DNA of 64,000 nucleotides from Aureimonas jatrophae (GTDB lineage Bacteria > Pseudomonadota > Alphaproteobacteria > Rhizobiales > Rhizobiaceae). Positions 41,943-52,818 of this stretch are shown piece by piece. A model generated the notes under the pieces. The model saw only the letters and a program-made list of their open reading frames with translations, did not search any database and was not told the origin of the DNA. A program made the translations under genes and the position numbers. The stretch is from positions 62,001-126,000 of the forward strand of contig NZ_FNIT01000001.1 in the NCBI RefSeq assembly GCF_900104035.1, given 5' to 3'. How positions within the stretch are numbered: the stretch's first letter is position 1; every line of letters begins with the position of its first letter.

Positions 41943-42656
41943 ATGGACCGCGTCCTCGAACCCATCGTCCGGCGCAAGCTCTCCACAGAGGTCTTCGAGC
42001 GGCTGAAGACCATGATCACCTCTGGCGCGCTGAAGCCCGGCGACCAGATGCCCTCCGAGCGCGAGCTGATGGAGCGCTTCGGGGTCGGCCGCCCGGCGAT
42101 CCGCGAGGGCATGCAGGCGCTGGCCAATCTCGGCCTTCTGACGATCCAGCACGGCGAGCGGGCGCGCGTCACCGAGCCGACGCCCGCCTCGCTCTTCGGC
42201 CAGGTCGACGACGCCGCGCAGATCCTCCTGTCGACCTCGCCGGCCGCGCTCGACCACCTGAAGGAGGCGCGCATCTTTCTGGAGCGCGGCATCGTGCGGC
42301 AGGCGGCCGAGCGGGCGGGCGCGAGCGACATCGCGGCGCTGCGGGCGATCCTCGCCGAGCAACGGGCGGTCCTGGGCGACGCCGAGACCTTCATCGCCGC
42401 CGACATGCGCCTTCACGCCCGCATCGCGGCGATTCCGGGCAACCCGATCTTCGCGGCCGCCGCGCGCTCCATGCTGGGCTGGCTGCGCCAGTACCATACC
42501 GAGATGCTGATCTGGACCGGCAAGGAGAACCTGACGCTGGTGGAGCACGAGGAGATCGTCGAGGCGATCGCGCGCGCCGATGCCGACGCCGCCGAGACCG
42601 CCATGGTGCGCCACCTGGAGCGTTCGCGCGCACTCTACGTCCATCAGGGAGCCTGA
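41943..42656 (+). CDS. GntR/FadR-family regulator (NanR-like)
   Basis: A 237-aa repressor-type regulator. The winged HTH is at about residues 8-75 (VFERLKTMITSGALKPGDQM, PSERELMERFGVGRPAIREG), with the NanR-like wing HGERARV. A C-terminal FCD effector domain follows (about 95-220). The ATG at 41943 gives the family start; the upstream frame covers the promoter. It is divergent from the RLP-oiaK pair and likely senses a pathway intermediate. Its last 13 bases overlap the end of the convergent lactonase gene. Confidence 0.9.
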   Translation: MDRVLEPIVRRKLSTEVFERLKTMITSGALKPGDQMPSERELMERFGVGRPAIREGMQALANLGLLTIQHGERARVTEPTPASLFGQVDDAAQILLSTSPAALDHLKEARIFLERGIVRQAAERAGASDIAALRAILAEQRAVLGDAETFIAADMRLHARIAAIPGNPIFAAAARSMLGWLRQYHTEMLIWTGKENLTLVEHEEIVEAIARADADAAETAMVRHLERSRALYVHQGA

Positions 42657-44536
42657 CGGGGGCCGGGCCGCGCGAGCCGGGCGACGGCGAGGGCGCCGAG
42701 TTCGAGCGTCCCGTCGCCGAGGCGCACCGTTTCCGGCAGGCACCATCGATCCCGCAGCTCGAACGGACCCTCGAGGCGGACGTCCTGCGGCTCCGCCGTG
42801 AGGTTCGCGAGCCAGACCTCCGCCCGGCCGTCCCGGTCCATGAACGCGAAGCCGTCGACGCGCGCGCGGTCCTCCGACCGGAGCGCGATGCGCCGGCGCC
42901 CCGACGCCCGCGCCAGACCCTTCAGCACGCCGGCGAGCGCGGTCGGCCGTCCGGCATGGTCGAAGAGGCCGCGCGGGCCCGCAAAGCTCGACGCGCACCA
43001 GGCCTCGACGCCTGCGCCGTCCAGCCGCGCGGCGTAGCCCGCGAGAAAGGCCGCGCCGAACAGCCCGCGCGCCCGCGGATCGTCGGCCGCCATGGCGATG
43101 CGCCGGCGGTCCGGGTTCGGCATGGTGCGCGAGCCATAGGGATTCTGCCGCATGCCGATCGTGGTGGGCCCGAGCCGGTAGGGCTTGTCGCCGATGATGG
43201 CGCGCGCCGAGCGCGTGACAAAGGGAACGGCCTCCAGCGTCTGCATCACCGAAAGATCGTCGGCGGCGTGGACGATCGGGCAGGTCGCGTGGGTCACGAG
43301 GTCGAGGGCGTCGGTCGGCACGCGCTTGCGGTTGAGCTCGGTGAAGTAGCTCAGCATCCCGCCGCCGAGCCGCGCCGCGGGAAAGGCGCGGCGGGCGGCG
43401 GCGTAGACCGCGTCCAGCGGCGGGCAGTCCGGCCAGCGGCTGCCCGGCGGCGTCGACTGGCGGTCGACGTCCGGCCCGGCGATCAGCGTCTCGACGTCGA
43501 GGCCGGCCTCGCGCACGCCCTCGGCAAGCGCGGCGAAGGCCGCGTCCAGCGGCCGGTCGGTCGGCACCGCGAATTCGAGGACGCGTTCGGCCTCGGGGCA
43601 CGCGGCGGCGATGCGCGCGAAGCTCGCCAGCGCCCGGCCGTCGTGTCCCGCGCCCGGATCGAACGAGAACAGAAGGAAGCGCGGCGCCAGGTCGCGAAGT
43701 TCGGCCAGGTGCGCCAGCGTATCGGCGCACTCGTCGGGCGCCAAGGCCACGCCGACGCGCGGCATCGGTTCGCCGGTCGGGTCGCCCGGCGCGACCGCGA
43801 CCGGCCCGGCGCGCGTTTCCGTCGACAGGGGCGGCGCCACGCCCTCGATCGCAAGCGCGACGCTCTGCCGGTTGGTCTCGCCCGCCGGCATCCGGTAGGG
43901 CCAGGGCAGGGCGAGCGGGCGCACGTAGGTCTTAAAGGAGGCATCCGACCAGGCGCGCTGGTCCTCCATCTCGAACGTGTCGCCCTCCAGGCGGCAGGTC
44001 GCGCGAAGGCCGGGCACCGGCTCGTGCGTCAAGGCGCGGATGTCCTGGAAGGGCTGCCAGGGCTCGATGAGGTCGGGAAAGCGGCTCGCCTCGCGCGATC
44101 CGTCGCCGTGCAGCACCTCGACCGGCGCGCCCGCGACGCCCTCGATCGGATGCAGCACGCAGAAGCCGCAGCGGTTGGTCTCGAAGTCGCCCTCCGGCAC
44201 GGCTTCGACGCGGAAATGAAGCGAACCCGCCGCCGTTCCCCGAATCTGTGCCTGCATCGCGAGGCGCGTCCCGTCGGGCGCATGGCAGGACGCGTCATAG
44301 CGCACCGCGAAGCCGTCGGGCTCCGCCTCGACCACGAGGTTCGCGATGGCGGGATCGAGCGTGCCCCAGTCGCGATCGCGCACGACATAGCTGATCGCGC
44401 GCAGCACCTCGCGCCCACCGAAGCGGATCGTGCGCAGGTTGCCGCTGACGAGATCGGCCGAGAGCGGGCCGGCGCGCAGCGTTCGCGCGAGGGCGGGCGG
44501 CTCGGCGGTGCCGAAGAGGGCGAGGAGATCGTCCAT
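42644..44536 (-). CDS. apnL: D-apionate lactonase
   Basis: A 630-aa protein predicted to hydrolyse D-apionolactone to D-apionate. I recognise the N-terminal RTLRAGPLSADLVSGNLRTI and FGGREVLRAISYVVRDRDWGT as features of the ApnL family described with apiose catabolism. No signal peptide is present. Its position after apiose dehydrogenase (six bases away) and oxidoisomerase in one operon supports the call. If it is not the lactonase, it would be an uncharacterised glycoside-hydrolase-like protein. The 3' end overlaps the convergent regulator gene by 13 bases. Confidence 0.76.
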   Translation of the reverse strand: MDDLLALFGTAEPPALARTLRAGPLSADLVSGNLRTIRFGGREVLRAISYVVRDRDWGTLDPAIANLVVEAEPDGFAVRYDASCHAPDGTRLAMQAQIRGTAAGSLHFRVEAVPEGDFETNRCGFCVLHPIEGVAGAPVEVLHGDGSREASRFPDLIEPWQPFQDIRALTHEPVPGLRATCRLEGDTFEMEDQRAWSDASFKTYVRPLALPWPYRMPAGETNRQSVALAIEGVAPPLSTETRAGPVAVAPGDPTGEPMPRVGVALAPDECADTLAHLAELRDLAPRFLLFSFDPGAGHDGRALASFARIAAACPEAERVLEFAVPTDRPLDAAFAALAEGVREAGLDVETLIAGPDVDRQSTPPGSRWPDCPPLDAVYAAARRAFPAARLGGGMLSYFTELNRKRVPTDALDLVTHATCPIVHAADDLSVMQTLEAVPFVTRSARAIIGDKPYRLGPTTIGMRQNPYGSRTMPNPDRRRIAMAADDPRARGLFGAAFLAGYAARLDGAGVEAWCASSFAGPRGLFDHAGRPTALAGVLKGLARASGRRRIALRSEDRARVDGFAFMDRDGRAEVWLANLTAEPQDVRLEGPFELRDRWCLPETVRLGDGTLELGALAVARLARPGPRQAP

Positions 44537-44542
44537 GCCGTG

Positions 44543-45571
44543 TCAGACGTCGGCGAGCGCGACCGGCAGGCCGGTGCGCGCGCCCTGGTAGGCGGCCTCG
44601 ACGAGGGCGAGCGTCTGAAGGTTGTCGCGCCCCGACGTGTCGGGCTCCCGGCCATCCCGCAACGTTTCCAGCCAGTGCCGCTGGATCAGGAGGACGCTCT
44701 CCTGGATGTTGTGCCAGGGGCGGCTCGCCCAGGCGAGAAGCGGGGGCGAGAGGTCCTCGTGCCGCGTTCCCGCCGCGTCGGTGACGCTCAGCCTGTAGCC
44801 GGGCCCGAGCCGGATCGAGCCGAGCGCGCCGTCGATCTCGACCAGCGTCTGGGGAAATAGCTCCTCCTCGAGCCGCGTCGCATAGGAGCAGTCGACCACG
44901 GAATGCAGCCCGGCCGCGTGGTCGAGGAGCATGGTCGCCACGTCCTCGCCCCGGATCAGCGGGTTGACCCGCGCCATGCGCGTGGTGATCGCGGTGGCGT
45001 CGCCGAACAGGAAGCGCGCGATGTCGAGCGCGTGGATGCCGAGATCCTCGACGATGAAGCGTTCGCCCTCTGCCAGGTACGGCTGGCCGGAATAGACGTC
45101 GAAGGCCGATCGGAACGACACGCGCCCGAAGAAGGGCGTGCCGATCGTGCCCTCGTCGAGCACCGCTCGCAGCCGCCGGATGGGTGACTGCCAGCGGAAG
45201 TTCTCGTGCACCATGAGCGGCACGCCCGCGCGCTCGCAGGCCGCGACCATGGCGCGCGCGTCCGCCATCGTGGGGGCGAAGGGCTTCTGGCAGATGGCGG
45301 GGATGCCGAGCGAGGCGGCGAGTTCCACCAGCGCGCGGTGGCTCGGCGCGGTGGTGGCGATGTCCACGAAGTCGGGCCTCGTCTCGCGCAGCATGGCCTC
45401 GGCGTCGGTGAAGCGGGCCGGAACGCCGAAGTCCTCGCCCATGGCCTGCAGGCGTCCCGCATCGCGGTCGCAAAGCGCCACGATGCGCACGCCCGGCAGG
45501 TCACGCCAGGCGTTCATCTGGTTGCGCGCGAAGAAGCCGCAGCCGATCAGGGCGCCGCGCAGCTCGTTCAT
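44543..45571 (-). CDS. apsD: D-apiose dehydrogenase (Gfo/Idh/MocA)
   Basis: A 342-aa NAD(P)-dependent dehydrogenase of the Gfo/Idh/MocA family, predicted to oxidise D-apiose to apionolactone. The Rossmann motif GALIGCGFFARNQ is at residues 6-18. The EKP catalytic lysine motif appears as QKP at 95-97, and the domain-II histidine region reads EDLGIHALDIARFL. The assignment comes from the family used in known apiose loci plus the lactonase and oxidoisomerase on either side. Other Gfo/Idh sugars cannot be excluded from sequence alone. Confidence 0.78.
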   Translation of the reverse strand: MNELRGALIGCGFFARNQMNAWRDLPGVRIVALCDRDAGRLQAMGEDFGVPARFTDAEAMLRETRPDFVDIATTAPSHRALVELAASLGIPAICQKPFAPTMADARAMVAACERAGVPLMVHENFRWQSPIRRLRAVLDEGTIGTPFFGRVSFRSAFDVYSGQPYLAEGERFIVEDLGIHALDIARFLFGDATAITTRMARVNPLIRGEDVATMLLDHAAGLHSVVDCSYATRLEEELFPQTLVEIDGALGSIRLGPGYRLSVTDAAGTRHEDLSPPLLAWASRPWHNIQESVLLIQRHWLETLRDGREPDTSGRDNLQTLALVEAAYQGARTGLPVALADV

Positions 45572-45583
45572 GGCCCCGGCTCC

Positions 45584-46411
45584 TTACGTGATGCGACGGA
45601 TCGAGGCGGCGAGCTCGTCGGGCTCGAAGACGCGGCGCCAGTCGTCGCGCATCAGCATGGGTTTGCCGAACTCGATCGCCTTGTTGCACGCATCCGAGAA
45701 GACGCCCGGCGTTTCCTCGAAGATCACCGAGCCGAGCACGTTCATGTGGCCGAGCAGGAAGTCGCGCGCCGCCTCCTTCGGGACGCCGCGCCGCACCACC
45801 TCGTCCATCGCCTCGCGCATGACGACGAGGAGGCTGGCGCAGACGGTCTCCGACAGGCCGGGCTCCAGCAGCGCCATCTGCTCGACGGTGACGCGGTGCG
45901 AGCGCATGACCGGCGCCCAGATGACCTTGGCGACCTCCTCGCCCAACGCGTAGTGCGCCTCCGGGCCCTGCATCAGCGAGGACACGATGTGCTGCTTGGC
46001 GGCGACCCCGCCGAAGAAGTCGCGCTTGGCGGCCGGGTCGGTCTCGTCGTTGAAGATCGGCGGGTGGCAGGGGTGCGTGACGAAGTAGGTGAGGTCGGGG
46101 CGGTCCGGCAGGTGGCCGGCGAACGGCGCGGCCGCGTCCAGCACCACGACGATCGTGCCGGGTGCCAGGTCCTTTTCGATGCCGGCGGCCACCTTGCCGA
46201 TCGCCGTGTCGGGCACGGCGAGGATCACGACCTCGGCTCCCCGGAGCGCCTCGTCCTGCGGCACGCAGTCGAAGCCGAGGCCGTTCTTCAGACGCTCGCG
46301 GCCCGCCTCGGACAGCTCGACGTGGCGCACGTCGAAGCGCGAGCCCTTGAAGTTGGAGGCCAGGCGGTAGCCCATCTTTCCGCCGGCGCCGAACAGCGCG
46401 ATCGATGTCAT
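45584..46411 (-). CDS. apnO: D-apionate oxidoisomerase
   Basis: A 275-aa Rossmann-fold protein of the ApnO family, which converts D-apionate to 3-oxo-isoapionate by oxidation with hydroxymethyl migration. The NAD motif is LFGAGGKMGYRLA (residues 6-18). The family-type THPCHPPIFNDE is at 112-123, and a 6-phosphogluconate-dehydrogenase-like helical C-terminus follows. It lies 12 bases before apsD and 31 bases after the permease gene, so transport and catabolism share one message. Confidence 0.82.
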   Translation of the reverse strand: MTSIALFGAGGKMGYRLASNFKGSRFDVRHVELSEAGRERLKNGLGFDCVPQDEALRGAEVVILAVPDTAIGKVAAGIEKDLAPGTIVVVLDAAAPFAGHLPDRPDLTYFVTHPCHPPIFNDETDPAAKRDFFGGVAAKQHIVSSLMQGPEAHYALGEEVAKVIWAPVMRSHRVTVEQMALLEPGLSETVCASLLVVMREAMDEVVRRGVPKEAARDFLLGHMNVLGSVIFEETPGVFSDACNKAIEFGKPMLMRDDWRRVFEPDELAASIRRIT

Positions 46412-46442
46412 GGGAGGGGTCCTTTTTCGGTGTTTCGCGCGG

Positions 46443-47510
46443 TCAGCGGCCGAGGGCCGCCTGGCGCTGAAGGGCGATGCGCTGCTGAAGGCGCTGCTGG
46501 AACTGGTCGACCACCACGGCGGCGATGATCACGAGACCCTTGATCACGGTCTGCCAGAAGGACGAGACGCCCATCATCACCAGTCCGTCGGACAGGATGC
46601 CGATCACGAAGGCGCCGACGATCGTGCCTCCGATCCGCCCGCGCCCGCCCGACATGGATGTGCCGCCGAGAACGGCCGCGGCGATGGCGTTGAGCTCGAA
46701 GGTCTCGCCGGTCGCGGGATGCGAGGCGACGAGCTGCGAGGAGACGATGAGGCCGACGATCGCCGCGCAGAAGCCCGAGAACATGTAGACGAACATCTTC
46801 GTCCGGTTGACGCGCAGCCCCGAGAGCGCGGCGGCCCGCTCGTTGCCGCCGACCGCGTAGATGGCGCGCCCGAGCGGCGTGCGCGCGGCGAGATATGCCG
46901 CCCCGCAGCCGACGATCACGAGAAGCCAGATCGAGACCGGCACGCCCGCGACCGCGCCCGCGCCGATGAAGGGAAAGCTCGCCGTGCCCCACTCGGCCGA
47001 CCCGCGCAGGTTCGGAAAGGTCGCCCCGTCCGAGGACAGGAGCGCAAGGCCGCGCGCCACATAGAGCGTGCCGAGCGTCGCGATGAAGGGCGCGACGTTG
47101 AGGCGGGTGACGAGGAGCCCGTTGACGACGCCGACGAGGACGCCGACGCCGAGCGTGATCACGACGATCTCCGCCGTGTTGAAGAAGACGGTGTAGCCGA
47201 GGGGATCGATCGCGACGCCGTTGAGGACGAGATAGCCCGCCACCATGCCGCAGAGGCCGACGATCGAGCCGACCGACAGGTCGATGCCGCCCGTCACGAT
47301 CACGAAGGTCATGCCGATCGCCAGAAACGCGTTCAGCGCGACGTGCTCCGACATGATCACGAGATTGGCCGCCGACAGGAAGTTCGGCGCGGCCACGCTG
47401 AAGAAGGCGATCACCGCGAAAAGGGCGATGAAGGTACGCGCCTTCAGAAGGAGAAGGGCGACCGAGACGTCGCCGGATCCTGCGGGCACGGTGGGATGGG
47501 CGGCGGTCAT
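46443..47510 (-). CDS. Sugar ABC permease (RbsC type), probably apiose
   Basis: A 355-aa permease with eight to ten membrane helices of the RbsC family. VTGGIDLSVGSIVGLCGMVAG and the C-terminal AAAVLGGTSMSGGRGRIGGTIVG signatures are clear. Its ATG overlaps the ATPase stop as ATGA. Apiose as substrate is inferred from the operon, which continues into apnO, apsD and apnL. It is not a close copy of the ribitol permease in this window. Confidence 0.92.
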   Translation of the reverse strand: MTAAHPTVPAGSGDVSVALLLLKARTFIALFAVIAFFSVAAPNFLSAANLVIMSEHVALNAFLAIGMTFVIVTGGIDLSVGSIVGLCGMVAGYLVLNGVAIDPLGYTVFFNTAEIVVITLGVGVLVGVVNGLLVTRLNVAPFIATLGTLYVARGLALLSSDGATFPNLRGSAEWGTASFPFIGAGAVAGVPVSIWLLVIVGCGAAYLAARTPLGRAIYAVGGNERAAALSGLRVNRTKMFVYMFSGFCAAIVGLIVSSQLVASHPATGETFELNAIAAAVLGGTSMSGGRGRIGGTIVGAFVIGILSDGLVMMGVSSFWQTVIKGLVIIAAVVVDQFQQRLQQRIALQRQAALGR

Positions 47511-49054
47511 CGAGGCGTCTCCGGAAGCGTGGGGCCGGACGAGGGGCGGTGGCCGGCCGCGGACAGGGCAACGATCTCGGCCTCGTCGGTCGCGGCGCGC
47601 TCGCGCTCGCCGGTCATCCGCCCGTTGGACATGACGAGGATGCGGTCCGACAGCTCCATGACCTCCTCGAGGTCGGAGGTGACGAAGAGGATGCCGAGCC
47701 CGCCCGCCGCCAGCTCGCGCATGACGCGGAAGACCTCGGCCTTGGCACCGATGTCGATGCCCCGGCTCGGCTCGTCCATCAGCAGCACCTTCGGCCCCGT
47801 CATCAGCGCCTTGCCGATCACGATCTTCTGCTGGTTGCCGCCCGACAGCGCGGAGACGGGATTGTCGAGGCCGGACACCTTCACGGCGAGGCGCCGCACG
47901 AAGTCGCCGACGCTCGCGCGCTCGCGCCGCACGTCGAGATGGAAGAGGCGCGTGAAGGACGCCAGGCTCGACATCGACATGTTCTCGGCGACCGAGAGGA
48001 TCTGCACCAGTCCTTCCGCCTTGCGATCCTCGGGGATCAGCGCGATGCCGCGCCGGATGCGCCCGTGGACGGAGCGGCCCGACAGGTCCTGCCCGCCCAG
48101 CGTGACGCGGCCCGTGGCGGCCGGCTCGCGTCCCATGATGCAGTCGAAGAGCTCGGTGCGCCCCGCGCCCATCAGCCCGTAGATGCCGACGATCTCGCCC
48201 GCCCGCAGGCTCAGCGAGACGTGGTCCACCGCAAAGCCGCCGCCCTTGCGCGGCAGCGTCATGTCGTCAACGCGCAGCACCTCGGGGCCGTAGTCGTGGT
48301 GGAGCGTCTTGGCGAAGTCCTTGGAGGAGGCGCCGATCATGGCGCGCACGATCCAGGGTACGTCGACGTCGGTCATGGGCCGCGCGCCGGTGATCGACCC
48401 GTCGCGCAGGACCGTGATGTAGTCGCCGATGCGCACCAGCTCTTCCAGGCGGTGCGAGATGTAGACGATCGCGACCCCTTGGGCCTTCAGCTCGCGGATC
48501 ACGCCGAACAGGATCTCGACCTCGGTCGCCGAAAGCGCGGAGGTCGGCTCATCGAGGATCAGGATGCGCGCGTCCCCCGCCAGGGCCTTGGCGATCTCGA
48601 CGATCTGCTGCTCGCCGATGCGAAGGTCGCCGACCGGCGTGTCGGGCGGATTGGCGTGCTCCAGGCGCGCCAGAAGCCGGCGCGCCGCCTCGGCCTGCCC
48701 CCCGCCGTCGATGTCGATGCCGAACCGGGTCTTCTCGCGGCCGATGAAGATGTTCTCGGCGATCGTCATGTTCGGAAAGAGGTTGAGCTCCTGGAACACG
48801 ATGCCGATGCCATGGCGGGCGGCTGTCGCCGTATCGGGCAGCGAGACCGGCTTGCCGTCGAGACGGATCTCGCCGGTCGTCGGCTGCTCCACGCCCGCGA
48901 TGATCTTCATGAGCGTCGACTTGCCGGCGCCGTTCTCGCCGACGAGCACGTTGACGGCGCCCGCCCGCACGTCGAAGTCGACGCCCTTCAGCGCCTTGGT
49001 GCCGGGATAGACCTTGGTGGCGCCCCGCACGCTCAGCACGACCTCGTGGCTCAT
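47507..49054 (-). CDS. Sugar ABC ATPase (two-domain, RbsA type), probably apiose
   Basis: A 515-aa fused ATPase with two nucleotide-binding domains. Domain 1 has GENGAGKST, a degenerate signature LRIGEQQIVEIA and LILDEPTSAL. Domain 2 has GLMGAGRTELFD, ALSGGNQQK and VLLMDEPSRGID. The replaced Walker A in the second half (GAGRTE) is usual for this family. The ATG at 49054 overlaps the DUF2291 stop as ATGA. Confidence 0.95.
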   Translation of the reverse strand: MSHEVVLSVRGATKVYPGTKALKGVDFDVRAGAVNVLVGENGAGKSTLMKIIAGVEQPTTGEIRLDGKPVSLPDTATAARHGIGIVFQELNLFPNMTIAENIFIGREKTRFGIDIDGGGQAEAARRLLARLEHANPPDTPVGDLRIGEQQIVEIAKALAGDARILILDEPTSALSATEVEILFGVIRELKAQGVAIVYISHRLEELVRIGDYITVLRDGSITGARPMTDVDVPWIVRAMIGASSKDFAKTLHHDYGPEVLRVDDMTLPRKGGGFAVDHVSLSLRAGEIVGIYGLMGAGRTELFDCIMGREPAATGRVTLGGQDLSGRSVHGRIRRGIALIPEDRKAEGLVQILSVAENMSMSSLASFTRLFHLDVRRERASVGDFVRRLAVKVSGLDNPVSALSGGNQQKIVIGKALMTGPKVLLMDEPSRGIDIGAKAEVFRVMRELAAGGLGILFVTSDLEEVMELSDRILVMSNGRMTGERERAATDEAEIVALSAAGHRPSSGPTLPETPR

Positions 49055-49692
49055 GCGCCGGCCTCGAGCCGCAGGGCGACCGGGGTGACCAGCACCTTGT
49101 CGCCGGCCGAGCGCAGCGTGAAGACGCCGGTGACCTCGACCTTCGCGCCGACCAGCCTGTCGCGCGGCAGGTCCTTGAGGATGCGCTCGAAGGCCTGCGT
49201 GTTGATCGCCTTGGCGACGTCGGCGAACTCGATCTGGTTCGCGTAGCTCGTGAAGGTCAGGAAGGGCAGGGCGTCGCGGATCGCGGTGCCCTTGATGACG
49301 GGGCCGAGCTGGATGGTCGCGTCGCCCCGGCCGTCGCCGTCCGTGTCCACCTCGATCGTGGCGGCGCGCGACTGCGTGTTGGCGGCAACCACCGTGCCGG
49401 CGACCGTGACCGGGAAGTTCCAGGGCGCGCCCTCCTGCACCTCGCGGTAGCCGTAGGCCTTGCCGGCCGCATCGAGCCCTCCGGCGAGCGCTGCGCGGAT
49501 CTCGGGCAGGGGCTTCGCCTTGCCCGCAAGGTAGGGCACGATCTCGCCGTCCCAGCGCGCGGCCATGTCGGAGCCCGCCGCGGGCTTGGCGGCGGCGGCG
49601 GCGCGCGCGGCGAGCTCGTCGGTCTTCACGAACTTGCATCCCGGCAGGGCCAGGATCAGCGCGAGCGAAAGAAGGGCGGTCAGGCGCGGCAT
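49051..49692 (-). CDS. DUF2291 lipoprotein of the apiose transporter
   Basis: A 213-aa protein with a lipobox (LALILALPGC, Cys at about residue 19), so it is anchored in a membrane facing the periplasm. The body (WNFPVTVAGTVVAANTQSRA, IQLGPVIKGTAIRDALPFL, FTSYANQIEFADVAKAIN) matches the DUF2291 family, which often sits in sugar ABC operons. Its role is unknown; it could help the binding protein or act as a local chaperone or sensor. It lies between the binding-protein and ATPase genes. Confidence 0.85.
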   Translation of the reverse strand: MPRLTALLSLALILALPGCKFVKTDELAARAAAAAKPAAGSDMAARWDGEIVPYLAGKAKPLPEIRAALAGGLDAAGKAYGYREVQEGAPWNFPVTVAGTVVAANTQSRAATIEVDTDGDGRGDATIQLGPVIKGTAIRDALPFLTFTSYANQIEFADVAKAINTQAFERILKDLPRDRLVGAKVEVTGVFTLRSAGDKVLVTPVALRLEAGA

Positions 49693-49723
49693 GGCGGGAC
49701 TCGGCCGAAGGGAACGGTACGGG

Positions 49724-49753
49724 GCGGGGCGGCCCGCGATGGGCGCGCCCCGC
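49724..49753 (-). other. Hairpin downstream of the apiose binding-protein gene
   Basis: Bases 49724-49735 pair with 49741-49753 in a 12-bp GC stem with one bulged G (49745) and a 5-base loop. It lies 16 bases past the stop of the binding-protein gene. It probably stabilises that part of the message, as at 36867-36896 in the ribitol operon. Confidence 0.6.
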
Positions 49754-49769
49754 GTGAAAGGCGTTGCCG

Positions 49770-50912
<1,143 letters not shown>

Positions 50913-51674
50913 TCAGGTGCGGATGCGCCAGCCCGTGCGGAAGATCCACCAGATGCCGGCCATGCACAGGAGCATGAAGCCGATCGTCGCCGCGAGGCTA
51001 AGACCGACATCGACGTCGGACGTGCCGTAGAAGCTCCAGCGGAACCCGCTCACGAGGTAGACCACGGGATTGAACAGCGTCACCTTCTGCCAGAAGGGCG
51101 GCAGCATGCTGATCGAGTAGAAGCTTCCACCCAGGAACGTCAGCGGCGTCACGATCAGGAGCGGGACGATCTGAAGCTTCTCGAACCCTTCCGCCCAGAT
51201 GCCGATGATGAAGCCGAAGAGGCTGAACGTCACCGCCGTCAGGACCAGGAAGAGCAGCATGAAGACGGGGTGCTCGACATGGAGCGGCACGAACAGCGAG
51301 GCCGTCGCCAGGATGATGAGGCCGAGCAGGATCGACTTGGTGGCCGCCGCCCCCACGAAGGCGAGCGTGATCTCGAAGAAGGAGATCGGCGCGGACAGGA
51401 GCTCGTAGATCGTGCCCGTGAACTTCGGGAAGTAGATGCCGAAGGCCGCGTTCGAGACGCTCTGGGTCAGCAGCGACAGCATGATGAGGCCCGGCACGAT
51501 GAAGGCCCCATACGGGATGCCGTCGACCTCGGTCATGCGCGAGCCGATGGCCGAGCCGAAGACCACGAAGTAGAGCGAGGTGGAGATGACGGGGGCCACG
51601 ATGCTCTGCAGCAGCGTCCGGAAGGCGCGCGCCATCTCGAACCGGTAGATCGCCCAGATCGCGTGGCGGTTCAT
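50913..51674 (-). CDS. ABC-2 type exporter permease (YadH-like)
   Basis: A 253-aa ABC-2 permease with six membrane helices. [17 protein letters not shown] and [20 protein letters not shown] recall E. coli YadH. Its ATG overlaps the ATPase stop (ATGA). With the ATPase it forms a simple two-gene exporter whose substrate is unknown; lipids, polysaccharide or drugs are possible in this family. Confidence 0.9.
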   Translation of the reverse strand: MNRHAIWAIYRFEMARAFRTLLQSIVAPVISTSLYFVVFGSAIGSRMTEVDGIPYGAFIVPGLIMLSLLTQSVSNAAFGIYFPKFTGTIYELLSAPISFFEITLAFVGAAATKSILLGLIILATASLFVPLHVEHPVFMLLFLVLTAVTFSLFGFIIGIWAEGFEKLQIVPLLIVTPLTFLGGSFYSISMLPPFWQKVTLFNPVVYLVSGFRWSFYGTSDVDVGLSLAATIGFMLLCMAGIWWIFRTGWRIRT

Positions 51675-52654
51675 GCGCGCTCTCCCACCAGATCCACGAA
51701 GATGTCTTCCAGCGAGCTTTGGCGCGTCGTGACGTCGCGAAGGCGCAGGCCTGCTCCCGCGACCGCCTCTAGGAGCCGCGCGATGTCGGTCTCCTCGGCG
51801 CGCGTGTTGTAGGTGTAGCGCAACTCGAACCCGTCGTCCGAGAGCGCGAGATCGTAGGGTTCCAGGGCGGCTGGCACCGCGCGCGCCGGCTCCTGCAGCG
51901 TCAGGACCAGTTCCTTGCGCCCGAGCTTCTGCATCAGCGCGGCCTTTTCCTCCACCAGCAGCAGCTTGCCGCCGTTGATGACGCCGACCCGGTCGGCCAT
52001 CTCCTCGGCTTCCTCGATGTAGTGCGTGGTCAGGATCACGGTCACGCCGCTCTCGCGAAGCTCGCGCACGACCTGCCACATCTCCTGGCGCAGCTTCACG
52101 TCGACGCCCGCCGTCGGCTCGTCGAGGAACAGAAGGCGCGGCTCGTGGCTGAGCGCCTTGGCGATCAGGACGCGCCGCTTCATGCCGCCCGACAGCGTCA
52201 TGATCTTCGCGTCCCGCTTGTCCCAGAGCGTGAGCTGTCGAAGGATGCGCTCGATATGGGCGGGGTCGGGCGGATGGCCGAACAGCCCCCGGCTGTAGCT
52301 TACCGTCGCCCACACGGTCTCGAAGGCGTCGGTCGTCAGCTCCTGCGGCACGAGGCCGATCACCGAGCGCGCCGCGCGGTAGTCCCGCACGATGTCGTGC
52401 CCGTCGACGAGGACGCGGCCCTCGCCCGGATTGACGATGCCGCACACGATGCTGATCAGGGTCGTCTTGCCGGCGCCGTTGGGCCCTAGCAGCGCGAAGA
52501 TCTCGCCGCGCCGGATGTCGAGATCGATCCCGTCGAGGACGCGCTTGTCCTTGTCGTAGCTCTTGCCGAGCCGCTGGATCGAGAGAATGGGTGCCCCGGC
52601 GTCCGGTGCGTGCGCCGGCGGCGGGCCGGCGCGGGAGGGTGCGGTCTGAAGCAT
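51671..52654 (-). CDS. ABC-2 exporter ATPase (YadG-like)
   Basis: A 327-aa ATPase partner of the YadH-like permease. Walker A is GPNGAGKTT, the signature is TLSGGMKRR, Walker B is [10 protein letters not shown] and the H-loop is TTHYIEE. A C-terminal extension follows from about residue 240. The start is uncertain. I use the ATG at 52654; a GTG at 52756 with AAGGAA nearby would add 34 low-complexity residues. It is divergent from an amino-acid permease gene. Confidence 0.9.
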   Translation of the reverse strand: MLQTAPSRAGPPPAHAPDAGAPILSIQRLGKSYDKDKRVLDGIDLDIRRGEIFALLGPNGAGKTTLISIVCGIVNPGEGRVLVDGHDIVRDYRAARSVIGLVPQELTTDAFETVWATVSYSRGLFGHPPDPAHIERILRQLTLWDKRDAKIMTLSGGMKRRVLIAKALSHEPRLLFLDEPTAGVDVKLRQEMWQVVRELRESGVTVILTTHYIEEAEEMADRVGVINGGKLLLVEEKAALMQKLGRKELVLTLQEPARAVPAALEPYDLALSDDGFELRYTYNTRAEETDIARLLEAVAGAGLRLRDVTTRQSSLEDIFVDLVGERA

Positions 52655-52818
52655 GGGGTTCCGTGTCCGTCGGATGGGGACGCTGGCGGGAGGTTGCGCG
52701 GTTCGCGACGACGGCAAGGCAGGCGCGGCCGCGCGAAGGTCGACAGGCCCCGTCACTTCCTTTCCGCCGCTTCGGCGACATCTTTTCCGTCAGGGCGGCA
52801 TATAGTCTGGGGCGGGGA

